From Chthoniobacteraceae bacterium (GTDB lineage Bacteria > Verrucomicrobiota > Verrucomicrobiia > Chthoniobacterales > Chthoniobacteraceae), in the NCBI GenBank assembly GCA_028293625.1, contig JAQGOL010000037.1:140925-204924 (forward strand): a stretch of DNA of 64,000 nt, written 5' to 3'. Numbering within the stretch: the first letter of the stretch is position 1; every line of letters starts with the position of its first letter. The translations under genes were made by a program, and so were the position numbers. A model generated the notes under the pieces. It saw nothing but the letters and a program-made list of their open reading frames with translations, made no database searches and had not been told where the DNA came from. Positions 46,255 to 55,216 of this stretch are shown piece after piece.

Positions 46255-46271
46255 GGCTAAATCGCTTCAAG

Positions 46272-46463
46272 ATGAAACGGCTCCTTCTTGCTCTTTTTGT
46301 GTGTCACCTCGCCGGTTGCGACGTTAAATTGGAACCGGTGCCCGAGCCCGAGGCGACACCGGCACCCAGTTCTAAAACGGCAGCAACGCCCAAGCCCGGG
46401 GAATGGCTAATGAAGGACTACAAAAATCCGCTCGATTCCAAAGGAAAAAAGCAAAACAAGTAA
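46272..46463 (+). CDS. Small lipoprotein
   Basis: The 63-residue product has a lipoprotein signal (MKRLLLALFVCHLAGC) with lipobox LAGC, so Cys16 is the predicted lipidated residue. The mature part is Pro/Glu/Ala-rich, then basic (LDSKGKKQNK). No function can be assigned. It follows the GH13 gene by 17 bases and may be cotranscribed. It is convergent with the DUF47 gene. Confidence 0.7.
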   Translation: MKRLLLALFVCHLAGCDVKLEPVPEPEATPAPSSKTAATPKPGEWLMKDYKNPLDSKGKKQNK

Positions 46464-46478
46464 GAGACCGTTCCGCGC

Positions 46479-47117
46479 CTACGAGTTTTTAAGGACGATG
46501 TGAAAGACGACATTGCCGACGTCGCGACAACGATCAATCCCCTTTTCGAGCAGCTCGTAAATGTCTTTCCAGAACACCACCATACGCGCGTCCGACTCAC
46601 CGCGGTAAATGTCGCGTAACAGGTCGTTCATGACCCGGTCCGCTTCTCCTTCAAGTCCCTGAAGCCGCTCATAATCGTCTTTGACCTGTTCACCCTGCCT
46701 GTTTTTGCGAAGCGCTTCCACCATCTTCGTTACGATCGAGGTCGACTGCTCAAGCAACGAAATTTGTTTCCCTATACTCTCCATGTTCACTCCCGGAGGT
46801 GAAATAGTCAGTCGCTCGCCGATTTTCTCAACATTCTTGGAGATCTTATAAAGCGCCGAGGAGAGCGTTTCGATATCTTCGCGTTCCAGCGGGGTCGCGA
46901 ATTTATTGCACAGCTCCTCGGTGGTTTCCTGGCTGATGCGTTTGTGTTTGCGCCGGCTTTGAGCCAGATCACCCATCGCCTCGTCAATTGACCCGTGCCC
47001 GATCTGCGCCACCACCCGGGCAAGATGGGAAGCGCCATTCTTAGCTTCAGCCGCGCTTTGCTCAAGAAGTTGGAAGAATCTGTCGTCGCGACCGAAAAGT
47101 CGATGGAGTGCGGACAT
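46479..47117 (-). CDS. DUF47 / PhoU-like phosphate transport regulator
   Basis: The 212-residue all-helical protein matches the DUF47 (YkaA) family, relatives of PhoU: FFQLLEQSAAEAKNGASHLARVV, then RRKHKRISQETTEELCNKFATPLEREDIETLSSALYKISKNVEKIGER, then GEADRVMNDLLRDIYRG. DUF47 genes usually precede a Pit phosphate permease; none is present here, and instead it is the last gene of the pst cluster, 113 bases after phoU. It may tune phosphate uptake or signalling beside PhoU. The next gene is convergent. Confidence 0.88.
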   Translation of the reverse strand: MSALHRLFGRDDRFFQLLEQSAAEAKNGASHLARVVAQIGHGSIDEAMGDLAQSRRKHKRISQETTEELCNKFATPLEREDIETLSSALYKISKNVEKIGERLTISPPGVNMESIGKQISLLEQSTSIVTKMVEALRKNRQGEQVKDDYERLQGLEGEADRVMNDLLRDIYRGESDARMVVFWKDIYELLEKGIDRCRDVGNVVFHIVLKNS

Positions 47118-47230
47118 AGAAGTAGAATGGGAACCGGATGGTTAGCAGTTCCAAGCGCACCCGGGCAAGGAATTCCGCCCCTGCGAACACGTTGAACGAT
47201 GACAAGCGCAGTCCGGGGAAAAAGGCTGAA

Positions 47231-47902
47231 TCAAACGATCGCTTTGCGACCCCGCTCATGCCGGATGTCTTCGCCCTTATAAAGGTAAAACACTTCCTCG
47301 GCGATGTTCGTAACGTGATCGGCAACGCGCTCGAGAGCCTTGGCAACCGTCAATAGATTTAACGCGCGGGTAATTGTTTTAGGATCCTCGATCATGTAAC
47401 TGGTGAGCTCCCTTGCCAGCTGCTTGTAAATGTCGTTAACGCTTTTATCCCGTGCGACGATTTCCGTGGCTAAATCCGGCTTGGCCTCAACGTAAGCGGT
47501 CATGCTGTCGCGCAACATTTCCTGGCCGATCTGGGCCATTAGAGGGATGTCAATGAGAGGCTTGAGCAGCGGCTCCTGATTAAGGCGTTTCGCGTTGCGG
47601 GCAATCTTGGTGGCTTGATCGGCAATACGCTCCAGATTGCTGGAGATTTTGGACGCCGCGAGCATAAACCGGCAGTCCTTCGCTACGGGTCCATGAGTGG
47701 CCATATAGGTAATGACCATCTCGTCGATTTGTATTTCAAGCAGGTCGATCTGGCTGTCCTCGGCTTCCACCGAGTCGCAAAGTGTTTCATCGCGATTAAC
47801 CAAACCGCGCATCGCCATGGAAAGACTGCGCTCGCTCAATCCGCTCATCAGCAGAAGCTGCTCGCGAATTTCGGTTAAATTTTTTTCCCAAAAATGATTC
47901 AT
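47231..47902 (-). CDS. phoU: Phosphate signalling protein PhoU
   Basis: PhoU links the Pst transporter to the PhoR/PhoB two-component system and limits phosphate uptake. The 223-residue protein starts MNHFWEKNLTEIREQLLLMSGLSERSLSMAMRGLV and shows both three-helix repeats. The metal-binding-type motifs are in EAEDSQIDLLEIQIDEM and ASKISSNLERIADQATKIARN, and again in VAKALERVADHVTNIAEEV. Length and pattern are standard. The frame is open 17 codons upstream, but this ATG gives the family N-terminus. It follows pstB by 47 bases in the order seen in many bacteria. Confidence 0.95.
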   Translation of the reverse strand: MNHFWEKNLTEIREQLLLMSGLSERSLSMAMRGLVNRDETLCDSVEAEDSQIDLLEIQIDEMVITYMATHGPVAKDCRFMLAASKISSNLERIADQATKIARNAKRLNQEPLLKPLIDIPLMAQIGQEMLRDSMTAYVEAKPDLATEIVARDKSVNDIYKQLARELTSYMIEDPKTITRALNLLTVAKALERVADHVTNIAEEVFYLYKGEDIRHERGRKAIV

Positions 47903-47949
47903 GTCGTAAGAAAATACAGGCCGCGCTTGAAGAAAAAGAGGCGCCGGCT

Positions 47950-48786
47950 TCACCCGAAACGGCCACTGATATAGTCTTCAGTCTGCTTTTGAACTGGATT
48001 GGTGAATATCTTTTCTGTTTTCCCCATCTCGATCAGCTGCCCAAGATAGAAGAACGCGGTCATATCCGAACACCGCCCCGCTTGCTGCATGTTATGAGTT
48101 ACAATAACAATCGTATAGTTTTTCTTCAGCTCATGAATGAGTTCTTCGACCTTGGCCGTCGCGATCGGATCGAGCGCCGAGCACGGCTCATCCATTAGGA
48201 TGATACTTGGCTCGACGGCAATGGCCCGGGCAATGCAAACGCGCTGCTGCTGGCCTCCCGAAAGCCCAAGCGCGCTTGTATGCAGGCGGTCTTTGACTTC
48301 ATCCCAGAGCGCCGCGCCACGCAGGCTTTTTTCCACTACTTCATCCAGACGGCGTCTATCGCGCACCCCTTGGATTTGAAGACCGTACGCGATGTTCTCA
48401 TAAATGGATTTGGGGAAGGGATTCGATTTTTGAAATACCATCCCGACCTGACGCCTAAGAGCGATTGTGTCGACGGCCGGATCCGAGATGTCGATTCCGT
48501 GAATCCGGATCTGGCCGTTGCCGATTCGTGTCCCTTCAATCAGATCGTTCATTCGATTAAAACAGCGTAGCAGCGTCGACTTGCCGCAGCCCGAAGGACC
48601 GATGAAGGCGGTCACCTGATGCCCCGGGATCTGGAGCGAAATGTCGCGCAGCGCGTGATTTGCGCCGTAATAAAAATCAAGGTGATCAATCTCAATCATC
48701 GGATCTGAGGTATCCGGCGCACCCTGTTGGGAGCCGCGTGCGGCTTGAGGAAGCGTGTCCATTCGAGTTTCAAAGGTTGCGTTCAT
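47950..48786 (-). CDS. pstB: Phosphate ABC transporter ATP-binding protein PstB
   Basis: This is the ATPase of the high-affinity phosphate importer. The 278-residue protein has Walker [10 protein letters not shown], the PstB-typical [19 protein letters not shown], the Q-loop [24 protein letters not shown], the signature [14 protein letters not shown], Walker [14 protein letters not shown], and the switch His in [13 protein letters not shown]. It has an N-terminal extension of about 30 residues before [12 protein letters not shown], so translation might start later. It is 5 bases after pstA. Confidence 0.96.
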   Translation of the reverse strand: MNATFETRMDTLPQAARGSQQGAPDTSDPMIEIDHLDFYYGANHALRDISLQIPGHQVTAFIGPSGCGKSTLLRCFNRMNDLIEGTRIGNGQIRIHGIDISDPAVDTIALRRQVGMVFQKSNPFPKSIYENIAYGLQIQGVRDRRRLDEVVEKSLRGAALWDEVKDRLHTSALGLSGGQQQRVCIARAIAVEPSIILMDEPCSALDPIATAKVEELIHELKKNYTIVIVTHNMQQAGRCSDMTAFFYLGQLIEMGKTEKIFTNPVQKQTEDYISGRFG

Positions 48787-48791
48787 GACTC

Positions 48792-49898
48792 TTACCAGCG
48801 GTAACGGTTTCGCATGCGGATGCGTAATAGAATGGAAGTCATCGCGATGGCGGTGACCAGCCCGAGAAAGACGAGGGCAGTCCCGTATTGGACGCGCTCG
48901 GTGAATTCGTTTTGAGGGATCTTGGAACTAATGACGTAGATGTGATAGGGAAGCGCCATCACGCCCTGCCCCAGGAAGTCGAGCAATCCCCCGCCCGGTG
49001 CGCTGTCGCGCATCACATACGCGGCGGTAAATAAGATCGGTGCGGTTTCGCCCGCGACGCGCGCGATGCCCAAAATTGAGGAGGTTAGCATCCCGGGCAG
49101 AGCATAAGGCAATACGTTGGTGCGAATCGCCTGCCATTTGGTTGCCCCCAGTGCCAGCGAACCTTCACGGAAACCTCTCGGCACCGCCTTGAGCGATTCT
49201 TCGCTGGCAGCGATAACGACCGGCAGTGCCATAAAAGCCAGGGTAAACCATCCGGAGGCAAGACAGATTCCCCAGCCAGAAAAATTGAGCCAATGTCCGA
49301 ACCCGATTGGAAAACTCGGAGTGGAAGGATCGTCGAAGCCCGCCACGACCGGCATGAAATGCACGAAAAGCCCAAGCCCAAAAAGCCCGAAGACAATGGA
49401 AGGAACCCCGGCGAGATTCAAGATTGCGAGCCTGATCAGTTCCACCATTCGGCCCTGTTGACTATACTCGCTTAAAAATATCGCGCTGCTTACTCCAATA
49501 AAAAGCGCAATTCCCATGGATCCGATCACAAGCCAAAAGGTGCCGGTGATACAGGGCCAAATTCCACCGGCGCTATGGGCATAACTTTCCGCTTCGATTT
49601 CATCCAGTCCGCGCGCGGCTTTGAACTCTCGGAACGCCTTGTCGCCAAGTTCCATTTTTTTCCCCTCAAATTCGAAAACATAAAGGGTCTCCGGCGACGC
49701 AGTCAGGAAAGTCCAGTTAACAAAAGGTGGTGAAGCTTTGAAGACTGTCCCGGATCCCTTTACGACGATCACACCAAAGATCATCGTGGCGCAAAGCAGG
49801 ATGAAATAGGTTGCGCCTCGAAACAGACCAAACGCCGCGCTCTCAGCCAAGCGCGCGCCCGAGGATTGATGGGCAAAAGGATTGCTTTTAGGATTCAT
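48792..49898 (-). CDS. pstA: Phosphate ABC transporter permease PstA
   Basis: The 368-residue inner-membrane protein has the permease-typical cytoplasmic loop [26 protein letters not shown] that contacts PstB, and [15 protein letters not shown] near the end. Compared with E. coli PstA it carries an extra hydrophilic periplasmic segment of about 60 residues after the first helix ([32 protein letters not shown]). The frame is open 78 codons upstream, into pstC, but that stretch is not PstA-like. It begins 2 bases after the pstC stop. Confidence 0.93.
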   Translation of the reverse strand: MNPKSNPFAHQSSGARLAESAAFGLFRGATYFILLCATMIFGVIVVKGSGTVFKASPPFVNWTFLTASPETLYVFEFEGKKMELGDKAFREFKAARGLDEIEAESYAHSAGGIWPCITGTFWLVIGSMGIALFIGVSSAIFLSEYSQQGRMVELIRLAILNLAGVPSIVFGLFGLGLFVHFMPVVAGFDDPSTPSFPIGFGHWLNFSGWGICLASGWFTLAFMALPVVIAASEESLKAVPRGFREGSLALGATKWQAIRTNVLPYALPGMLTSSILGIARVAGETAPILFTAAYVMRDSAPGGGLLDFLGQGVMALPYHIYVISSKIPQNEFTERVQYGTALVFLGLVTAIAMTSILLRIRMRNRYRW

Positions 49899-49900
49899 CG

Positions 49901-51529
49901 TTAACCGATTGAAATACGGTAGCGCTTGACGATGCGCTGAGCCAGAAAGTTGACGCCGAGTGCGATAATGAAAAGGACGATACCGACCATGAACAGAGCG
50001 CGGTAATGGATGCTGCCTGGAACCACCTCCCCCATTTCCTGAGCTATAATCCCAGTCATGGTATGCACAGGCTGAAAGAAGGCTCCAATCCCTTGAGTAA
50101 AATCGGGAATCGCGATGCGGTTTCCAGCACATAACAGAACAACCATCGTTTCGCCAATGACACGCCCGAATCCGAGCAATATGGCGGAGATAATTCCTGA
50201 AAGCGATGCCGGCATCAGGATCCTGACAATGGTTTGAAACCGGGTGGCGCCCAGCGCGTAGGAGGCTTCCTTAAAATGCCGAGGCACGTTGTTCAAGGCA
50301 TCTTCAGCGAGCGAAAAAATAGTAGGAATGGCCATGAACGCCAGAAGACAACCTGCTGTTAGCGAGTTAAGCCGTTCGCTCATTGGGAATCCGGGAAACC
50401 AGGAAAGCCACGGCGTTTGGGAGACTGCTCTCAGGCACTGGCCAAGGACAGCGACTCCGAAAAATCCAAGGACCACCGACGGAATCGCGGAGATAAATTC
50501 AATGTAAGGCTTGATGATCCCTTTCTCGGCAGCAGAAGCGATCTCGCTGACATAGATGGCGCCGGCAACGCCGAGCGGAACCGCGATCGCGAGGGCAATG
50601 GCCGATACAAGCAGCGAACCAACAAATAATGGAATAACACCATACCAATCCTGCCAGAAACTCGCGGTCAGCCATTCACGCCCAAATAGGAATGCAGTCA
50701 CCGATTCATACCAGGGAATAGGCTGATCATTGGTCCAGCGCGCCATTTGCGCTTCCACGGAGGCGAACGAGTTCAAGTAAGTTTCCGCGTGCTTTTTGAG
50801 CTGGTTAAACGGCCCCATGTAAGGCGCTTGAAGCGGCTCTCTACCGCCCAGGGCGAGAGCCGCTTTGATTTTGGAAGCGAACTCGACATTTGCCGCGAGG
50901 AAAGCTGGCTGCATCGCTTTCAACGCTTCGACTTCACTCTTAAAATCAACGGAAGAGGCAACGACTGCCTCTGCTTCAGCGCTTCTGCCCGCTCGAAGAA
51001 GCATCGCTTTTTGCTCCAGTGTATCGCGGTAAATTTGTTCTTTTTCTTTGATGGCCACAGCGGCCTCAGTCATGTCGGATGCGATACTTCGAACTTCATT
51101 TACTGTGTCGCCAAAGGCGGTGGCAAAAAGGTCGTACTGCGCCAGCGCCTCGTTTGCTTCCTCGATCGTTTTGCCCTCCTTCAGATACGCGTCGAACTGG
51201 CGCATCCTCAAGGCATTGGCAGCCCGGGTCAACTCGGTGTGAGCTTCGACTTCTCTCTTGATAAAATCGACATATTCAAGCCCGGCAAGCCGGTAGATAC
51301 GCAGGTTGCGCAAATTTTGCCCGAAGAAGCCGGCTCCCTCCCTTAGCAAAAAAACCATAATGAGCACCAAGACCAGGATCGCGACCGCCGCGTTCCCCTG
51401 GAAGAAATACTTGATGACGTCGTCCGGGGTAAGCCCAAGAACCCTGAATCGCTTCTTATTAAGCAAAGCTTCCGAGATCTTTCGGTCGCGGCCTTTGAGC
51501 TGTGCTGAATCTGGATAAGTAGCTGGCAT
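49901..51529 (-). CDS. pstC: Phosphate ABC transporter permease PstC with large periplasmic insertion
   Basis: The C-terminal 250 residues are normal Pst[55 protein letters not shown] (coupling loop) and [16 protein letters not shown]. The product is 542 residues, whereas usual PstC proteins have about 300-330. The extra part is a hydrophilic, helix-rich stretch (about 70-285) between the first membrane helix and the rest, with coiled-coil-like runs such as [22 protein letters not shown]. It should lie in the periplasm and may contact PstS or the porin. PstA also has a smaller insertion. The gene follows pstS after 141 bases with a stem-loop in between. Confidence 0.92.
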   Translation of the reverse strand: MPATYPDSAQLKGRDRKISEALLNKKRFRVLGLTPDDVIKYFFQGNAAVAILVLVLIMVFLLREGAGFFGQNLRNLRIYRLAGLEYVDFIKREVEAHTELTRAANALRMRQFDAYLKEGKTIEEANEALAQYDLFATAFGDTVNEVRSIASDMTEAAVAIKEKEQIYRDTLEQKAMLLRAGRSAEAEAVVASSVDFKSEVEALKAMQPAFLAANVEFASKIKAALALGGREPLQAPYMGPFNQLKKHAETYLNSFASVEAQMARWTNDQPIPWYESVTAFLFGREWLTASFWQDWYGVIPLFVGSLLVSAIALAIAVPLGVAGAIYVSEIASAAEKGIIKPYIEFISAIPSVVLGFFGVAVLGQCLRAVSQTPWLSWFPGFPMSERLNSLTAGCLLAFMAIPTIFSLAEDALNNVPRHFKEASYALGATRFQTIVRILMPASLSGIISAILLGFGRVIGETMVVLLCAGNRIAIPDFTQGIGAFFQPVHTMTGIIAQEMGEVVPGSIHYRALFMVGIVLFIIALGVNFLAQRIVKRYRISIG

Positions 51530-51622
51530 TTGCAGAGAGCGAGAGTGGGGCGAAAAAGCTTCAATCTTGCGGCGGCACGGTGAATTTTAGATTTTATTCG
51601 GTCGTCCCGCAAACGCAGGGAA

Positions 51623-51654
51623 GGAGTCCGCCGGTGATGACGCCAGCGGACTCC
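51623..51654 (-). other. Stem-loop between pstS and pstC
   Basis: Inverted repeats GGAGTCCGC and GCGGACTCC, 14 bases apart, form a stable stem with possible further pairing inside. It lies 16 bases after the pstS stop and is not followed by a T-run. Such elements after genes for abundant binding proteins often protect the upstream mRNA or reduce read-through, giving more PstS than permease. This role is inferred. Confidence 0.6.
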
Positions 51655-51670
51655 TCGACAAACCCCGCAA

Positions 51671-52486
51671 TTATTTGACTGCCACAAAACCGACCTGGGT
51701 GGCGATGGACTGGCCTTTTTCACTCAGTGTGAAGTCAAGAAATGACTTCGCTTCCCCCTGCGCCTCGCCGTTGGTGTAGTAGAAAGTTGGCCGCGAGAAC
51801 GGATACGATTTACCGCGCACCGTCGCCGCGGTGGGAAGTGACCCATCGACCGCCACGGTTTTAATGCCGCTCGCCTTCAAATACGCCATGCCGACATAAC
51901 CGATCCCGTTTGGATTCTTGCCAACCTCGGCCGCAATCTGCTCGTTGCCAGCCATTTTTTGTGAGCTGCCCGCGTAATCGCGCTTCTGCATGGCGAGTTC
52001 TTTAAAATCGCTGTAAGTGCCCGAGGAGGTATTGCGAGTGTAGATCGAGATTTTACCAGGCTTGCCGCCGACGGCGCTCCAGTCAGTGACATCACCGGCG
52101 AAGATCTGCTCGACCTGCTTTTTAGTGAGGCCCTTTATCGGGTTCTGCCCATTTACAATGATGCCAATTCCGTCATAGGCAACGATGGTCGCTTTGAGGG
52201 TGACGCCCTTGGAGGTTGCAAGCGAAGACTCTGTCGTCTTGGCGCGGCGGCTCGACATCCCAATATGCGCGGTGCCGTCAATCACGGCTGCGATGCCGGT
52301 TGTTGAACCTTCCGCGGCGATTTCAAAACTGGTGCCCGGGCTGCTGGCCTTGAAGGATTCAGACAACTGGGGAACCAGTTTGGCGCCGAGCGTGTCGGAG
52401 CCTTTGATGACGAGCTTGCCTGCGTTGGCAAATGAAGCGCTAAGGGCAAAAGCCATGGCGCCGGCAATCAATGGATTGAGTTTCAT
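51671..52486 (-). CDS. pstS: Phosphate-binding periplasmic protein PstS
   Basis: The 271-residue protein has a signal peptide (MKLNPLIAGAMAFALSASFANA) and the PBP-like fold. Typical segments are LVIKGSDTLGAKLVPQLSESFK, STTGIAAVIDGTAHIGMSSRRAK, IVAYDGIGIIVNGQNPIKGLTKKQVEQIFAGDVTDWSAVGG, TRNTSSGTYSDFKELAM and YVGMAYLKASGIKTVAVDG. The Ser/Thr/Gly and Asp/Arg sets that hold phosphate appear present. It follows the porin gene after only 31 bases, so the porin promoter with its Pho-box-like site should drive it. Confidence 0.95.
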   Translation of the reverse strand: MKLNPLIAGAMAFALSASFANAGKLVIKGSDTLGAKLVPQLSESFKASSPGTSFEIAAEGSTTGIAAVIDGTAHIGMSSRRAKTTESSLATSKGVTLKATIVAYDGIGIIVNGQNPIKGLTKKQVEQIFAGDVTDWSAVGGKPGKISIYTRNTSSGTYSDFKELAMQKRDYAGSSQKMAGNEQIAAEVGKNPNGIGYVGMAYLKASGIKTVAVDGSLPTAATVRGKSYPFSRPTFYYTNGEAQGEAKSFLDFTLSEKGQSIATQVGFVAVK

Positions 52487-52517
52487 AGGAATATGATGGT
52501 TTGCGGTAAAGTAAGGC

Positions 52518-54008
52518 CTAGAACTTCACGTTCAGATCAACCTGAAGAACCTGTACAGCGTTCGCATCGGCGATGGCGTTGCCACCGGTGGCTTCGCCTC
52601 CGGTCAGATCGCCCCGCAGATTCCACGCGTGCATGTAAGTGACGCCGAACACGCAGAAATCGGTGAAGTTATAGGCAACCCCCGCCTTGATCCCCTGGGT
52701 ATTCAGTTCGCCAAGCGCGAAGTCCGAGTCGTTGAGATTCGGATCGACGGAGCCGATGCCGGTCCGGCGCCAGTTGAGCAAGGCCGACCAATCGCCTTTC
52801 TTCTTGTTCTCGCCGACCTGCACTCCAACCAGATACGCGACGTTATCCAGGTTATTGTGGCGCCGATCGAAATCATCGGGATCGATCCCGGCGGAACGCA
52901 AGGTCTTCACATTATAGATTTCGTCGACGCGTTTGCGCCCTTCGATATTGTAAGCGAAGTCCCAGTAGAAACGGGTTTTGAGGTCGCCTACTTTGAAAGC
53001 AACATCGCCCGGGACTAGGATCAGGTTAAGATTGCGAGTAGCGCCCGAAACCGTCGCGCTGTCATTAAAGGAATTTTCGTTTTCGGCGCCGGTAACCGAG
53101 CCGTTGACGTAGGTAAACCATGCGGGCGCCACGGTCAGCTTGATGCCGTTGCCGAACTTGTAGGAACCAATCAACTGCGTCTCAAACAGATATGCGTCGG
53201 TGGTCTGATCGTTATCGCGGGTCGCGTTATCGCGGCCACCCCCTTCGAGGTTATCGTCAAATATAAATTGCCCGGCCACCAGCGTGAGCTCCCACGGATA
53301 GACTTCCTTGATCGGAGGCGCATAGCCCTTTCCATCCTTGGAGAAACCGGCTTCGGAGGAGCCGGCAAAAAGCTTGTGCAAGGCGACGGATTCGGTGAGT
53401 CCGTTTGGATTGATGTCCGCGTCCCAAACCAGGTCGGTGGTATAAAATGGGTTCGCAAACTTGCCTCCCACAACCGTCAACCAATCGGTGGGCGTCCAGC
53501 TGATATAAGCGCGGCTGATAAAGATGCCGTAATCGTTAAATCCATTTTCAAACGTCTGATTGGCGCTGTCAGAGTTTTGGGAGGTTTGCAGTTCAACGCC
53601 TGCCGCAAAATTTTCAGTCAGGCGCGCCTCGGCATTCAAACGAAGGCGGAAACGCCAGCGGCTGCGCTGGTTGCTGTTTGGGCTGCGGTCCTTTTCATTG
53701 CGATCCGAGTGCACGCCGACGGGAAGCGGGTCCAATTGCCCATCTTTATTGTCATATTGATAGCGCAGCCGGAGATCGCCATAGAGTTTCAGCTCGGTAA
53801 TCGAATTGCTGATGTTGATTTTGCCGGCGGGCGTCGCGGCAAAATCGCGGGTCATATCGGCGCGGACTTCTTCGCCTTCCTGTGCGGTAAGCACGCCTTT
53901 TTTAACGAGACGATCAACAAGCGCTCCGGCATCCTGTGCCTGCGCGGTGATTGCCGAGGAAACTAAAGCAAGCGCGGCTGCCAGCTTGAGAGAGGTGGAT
54001 TTAAACAT
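52518..54008 (-). CDS. Putative phosphate-regulated outer-membrane porin
   Basis: The 496-residue product has a signal peptide (MFKSTSLKLAAALALVSSAITAQAQ). A short helical segment follows with LVDRLVKKGVLTAQEGEEVRAD, as in OprO/OprP-like and putative porins of PVC bacteria. The rest is rich in beta-strand patterns (YGDLRLRYQYDN; RSRWRFRLRLNAEARLTENFAAGVELQTS; WLTVVGGKFANPF) and ends in Phe (LQVDLNVKF), a normal barrel C-terminus. Being the first gene of the pst operon, it probably lets phosphate or polyphosphate cross the outer membrane. Pore specificity is inferred from context. Confidence 0.87.
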   Translation of the reverse strand: MFKSTSLKLAAALALVSSAITAQAQDAGALVDRLVKKGVLTAQEGEEVRADMTRDFAATPAGKINISNSITELKLYGDLRLRYQYDNKDGQLDPLPVGVHSDRNEKDRSPNSNQRSRWRFRLRLNAEARLTENFAAGVELQTSQNSDSANQTFENGFNDYGIFISRAYISWTPTDWLTVVGGKFANPFYTTDLVWDADINPNGLTESVALHKLFAGSSEAGFSKDGKGYAPPIKEVYPWELTLVAGQFIFDDNLEGGGRDNATRDNDQTTDAYLFETQLIGSYKFGNGIKLTVAPAWFTYVNGSVTGAENENSFNDSATVSGATRNLNLILVPGDVAFKVGDLKTRFYWDFAYNIEGRKRVDEIYNVKTLRSAGIDPDDFDRRHNNLDNVAYLVGVQVGENKKKGDWSALLNWRRTGIGSVDPNLNDSDFALGELNTQGIKAGVAYNFTDFCVFGVTYMHAWNLRGDLTGGEATGGNAIADANAVQVLQVDLNVKF

Positions 54009-54080
54009 GGGGCCTGATTGGTTGGGTAGAATGTTCCGGCAAAGGGGGTTGCACCGGAACGATGCGGAAAGTGCAGGTCA

Positions 54081-54111
54081 ATTATGGCAATTGCGTGACG
54101 CCATTGTGACG
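54081..54111 (-). promoter_or_regulatory. Pho-box-like direct repeat and -10 element
   Basis: Read on the minus strand, CGTCACA (54105-54111) and CGTCACG (54094-54100) are 7-base half-sites repeated with an 11-base period, the architecture of PhoB boxes (E. coli type CTGTCAT). Seven bases on is CATAAT (54081-54086), a good -10. The pair replaces a -35 as in PhoB-activated promoters. It lies about 75-100 bases upstream of the porin start. No other such repeat was seen in the operon. Confidence 0.6.
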
Positions 54112-54200
54112 ATTCGGTGAGATAGGCTGCCGGGGCCAAATGGCCGGAAGCGCCAAGAAGACGGATTGACACGGTGCCGCAGGCGCGGCGCAATCCGCGG

Positions 54201-55139
54201 ATGAATTTCCCGCCGCTTGATTTCTCCAAAATCCGCACCTATCCGGTGGCCGATCGGGCCAATAAGGTTGCGCTTGAGGCGTTTGCAAAACCACACAAGG
54301 CGGGAGGGAGTTTTCTGGAGTTCCTTGATGAAATGCCCGATTTCCTCGCGGTCCAGGACTTCAGGAAAACGGTGGCGGCCGTGGTCCAGGCAGTCCGCAA
54401 TGGACGGCCGGTGCTGCTGATGATGGGAGCCCATTCCATCAAAGTTGGGCTTAACCCGATCTTCATTGAAGCGATGCGGCGAGGGATTTTGAGCGCGATG
54501 GCGTTTAACGGCGCGGGCGCCATTCACGACTTCGAACTTTGCTATCAAGGCGAAACAAGCGAGGACGTTCAGCGCGGTCTCGACGACGGGAGTTTCGGCA
54601 TGGCGGAGGAGACCGGCCGGCTGATGAACGCGGCGCTGGCGCACGGAGTTTCCCGGGGACTCGGCGCGGGCCGCTCGCTGGGAGAAGCGACCGCGGGTTA
54701 TCCAAACCGGCACCTCAGCCTGCTTGCAACAGCAGCCGAGCTCGATATCCCGCTCACGGTGCATATCGCTATCGGCACGGACATCATTCATCAGCATCCG
54801 AGCACGAATGGCGCGGTGCTCGGGGAAGCCAGCTACCGGGATTTTGAGCTTTTTGCGTCAGTCGTCGCGCAGCTTGAAGGCGGCGTGGTGCTTAATATCG
54901 GGAGCGCGGTGATTATGCCGGAAGTTTTCCTAAAAGCGTTAACGGTTGCCCGAAACCTGGGGAATAGGGTTGAACATTTTACGACAGCTACATTTGACAT
55001 GATGCGCCACTACCGGCCATCGGAGAACGTTCAGCGCCGGCCGACAAAACTCGGAGGCCAGGGATTTTATATCGTCGGACACCACGAAATCATGATCCCG
55101 TTTCTTTTTGCGGCCATCGCGGAAGAATTGGCGCGCTAA
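54201..55139 (+). CDS. Conserved protein with faint deoxyhypusine-synthase-like features
   Basis: The 312-residue soluble protein is well formed but I cannot name its function. Segments such as GRPVLLMMGAHSIKVGLNPIFIEAMRRGILSAMAFNGAGAIHDFELCYQGETSEDV and FGMAEETGRLMN recall the NAD-binding core of deoxyhypusine synthases. No Lys stands in the region corresponding to their catalytic lysine (here YIVGHHEIMIPFL), and bacteria lack eIF5A, so ordinary deoxyhypusine synthesis is unlikely. The GTG at 54174 is an alternative start. It precedes the RfaE1-type kinase by 77 bases on the same strand, which suggests a link with sugar-phosphate or LPS precursor metabolism. Confidence 0.65.
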   Translation: MNFPPLDFSKIRTYPVADRANKVALEAFAKPHKAGGSFLEFLDEMPDFLAVQDFRKTVAAVVQAVRNGRPVLLMMGAHSIKVGLNPIFIEAMRRGILSAMAFNGAGAIHDFELCYQGETSEDVQRGLDDGSFGMAEETGRLMNAALAHGVSRGLGAGRSLGEATAGYPNRHLSLLATAAELDIPLTVHIAIGTDIIHQHPSTNGAVLGEASYRDFELFASVVAQLEGGVVLNIGSAVIMPEVFLKALTVARNLGNRVEHFTTATFDMMRHYRPSENVQRRPTKLGGQGFYIVGHHEIMIPFLFAAIAEELAR

Positions 55140-55216
55140 ATGAGAAAAGGTCATTTTGCAGCTGGCATCTTCCCTGTCCTCTTATAAATCGGGCGAGCTG
55201 TTTCAACGCACCCACA

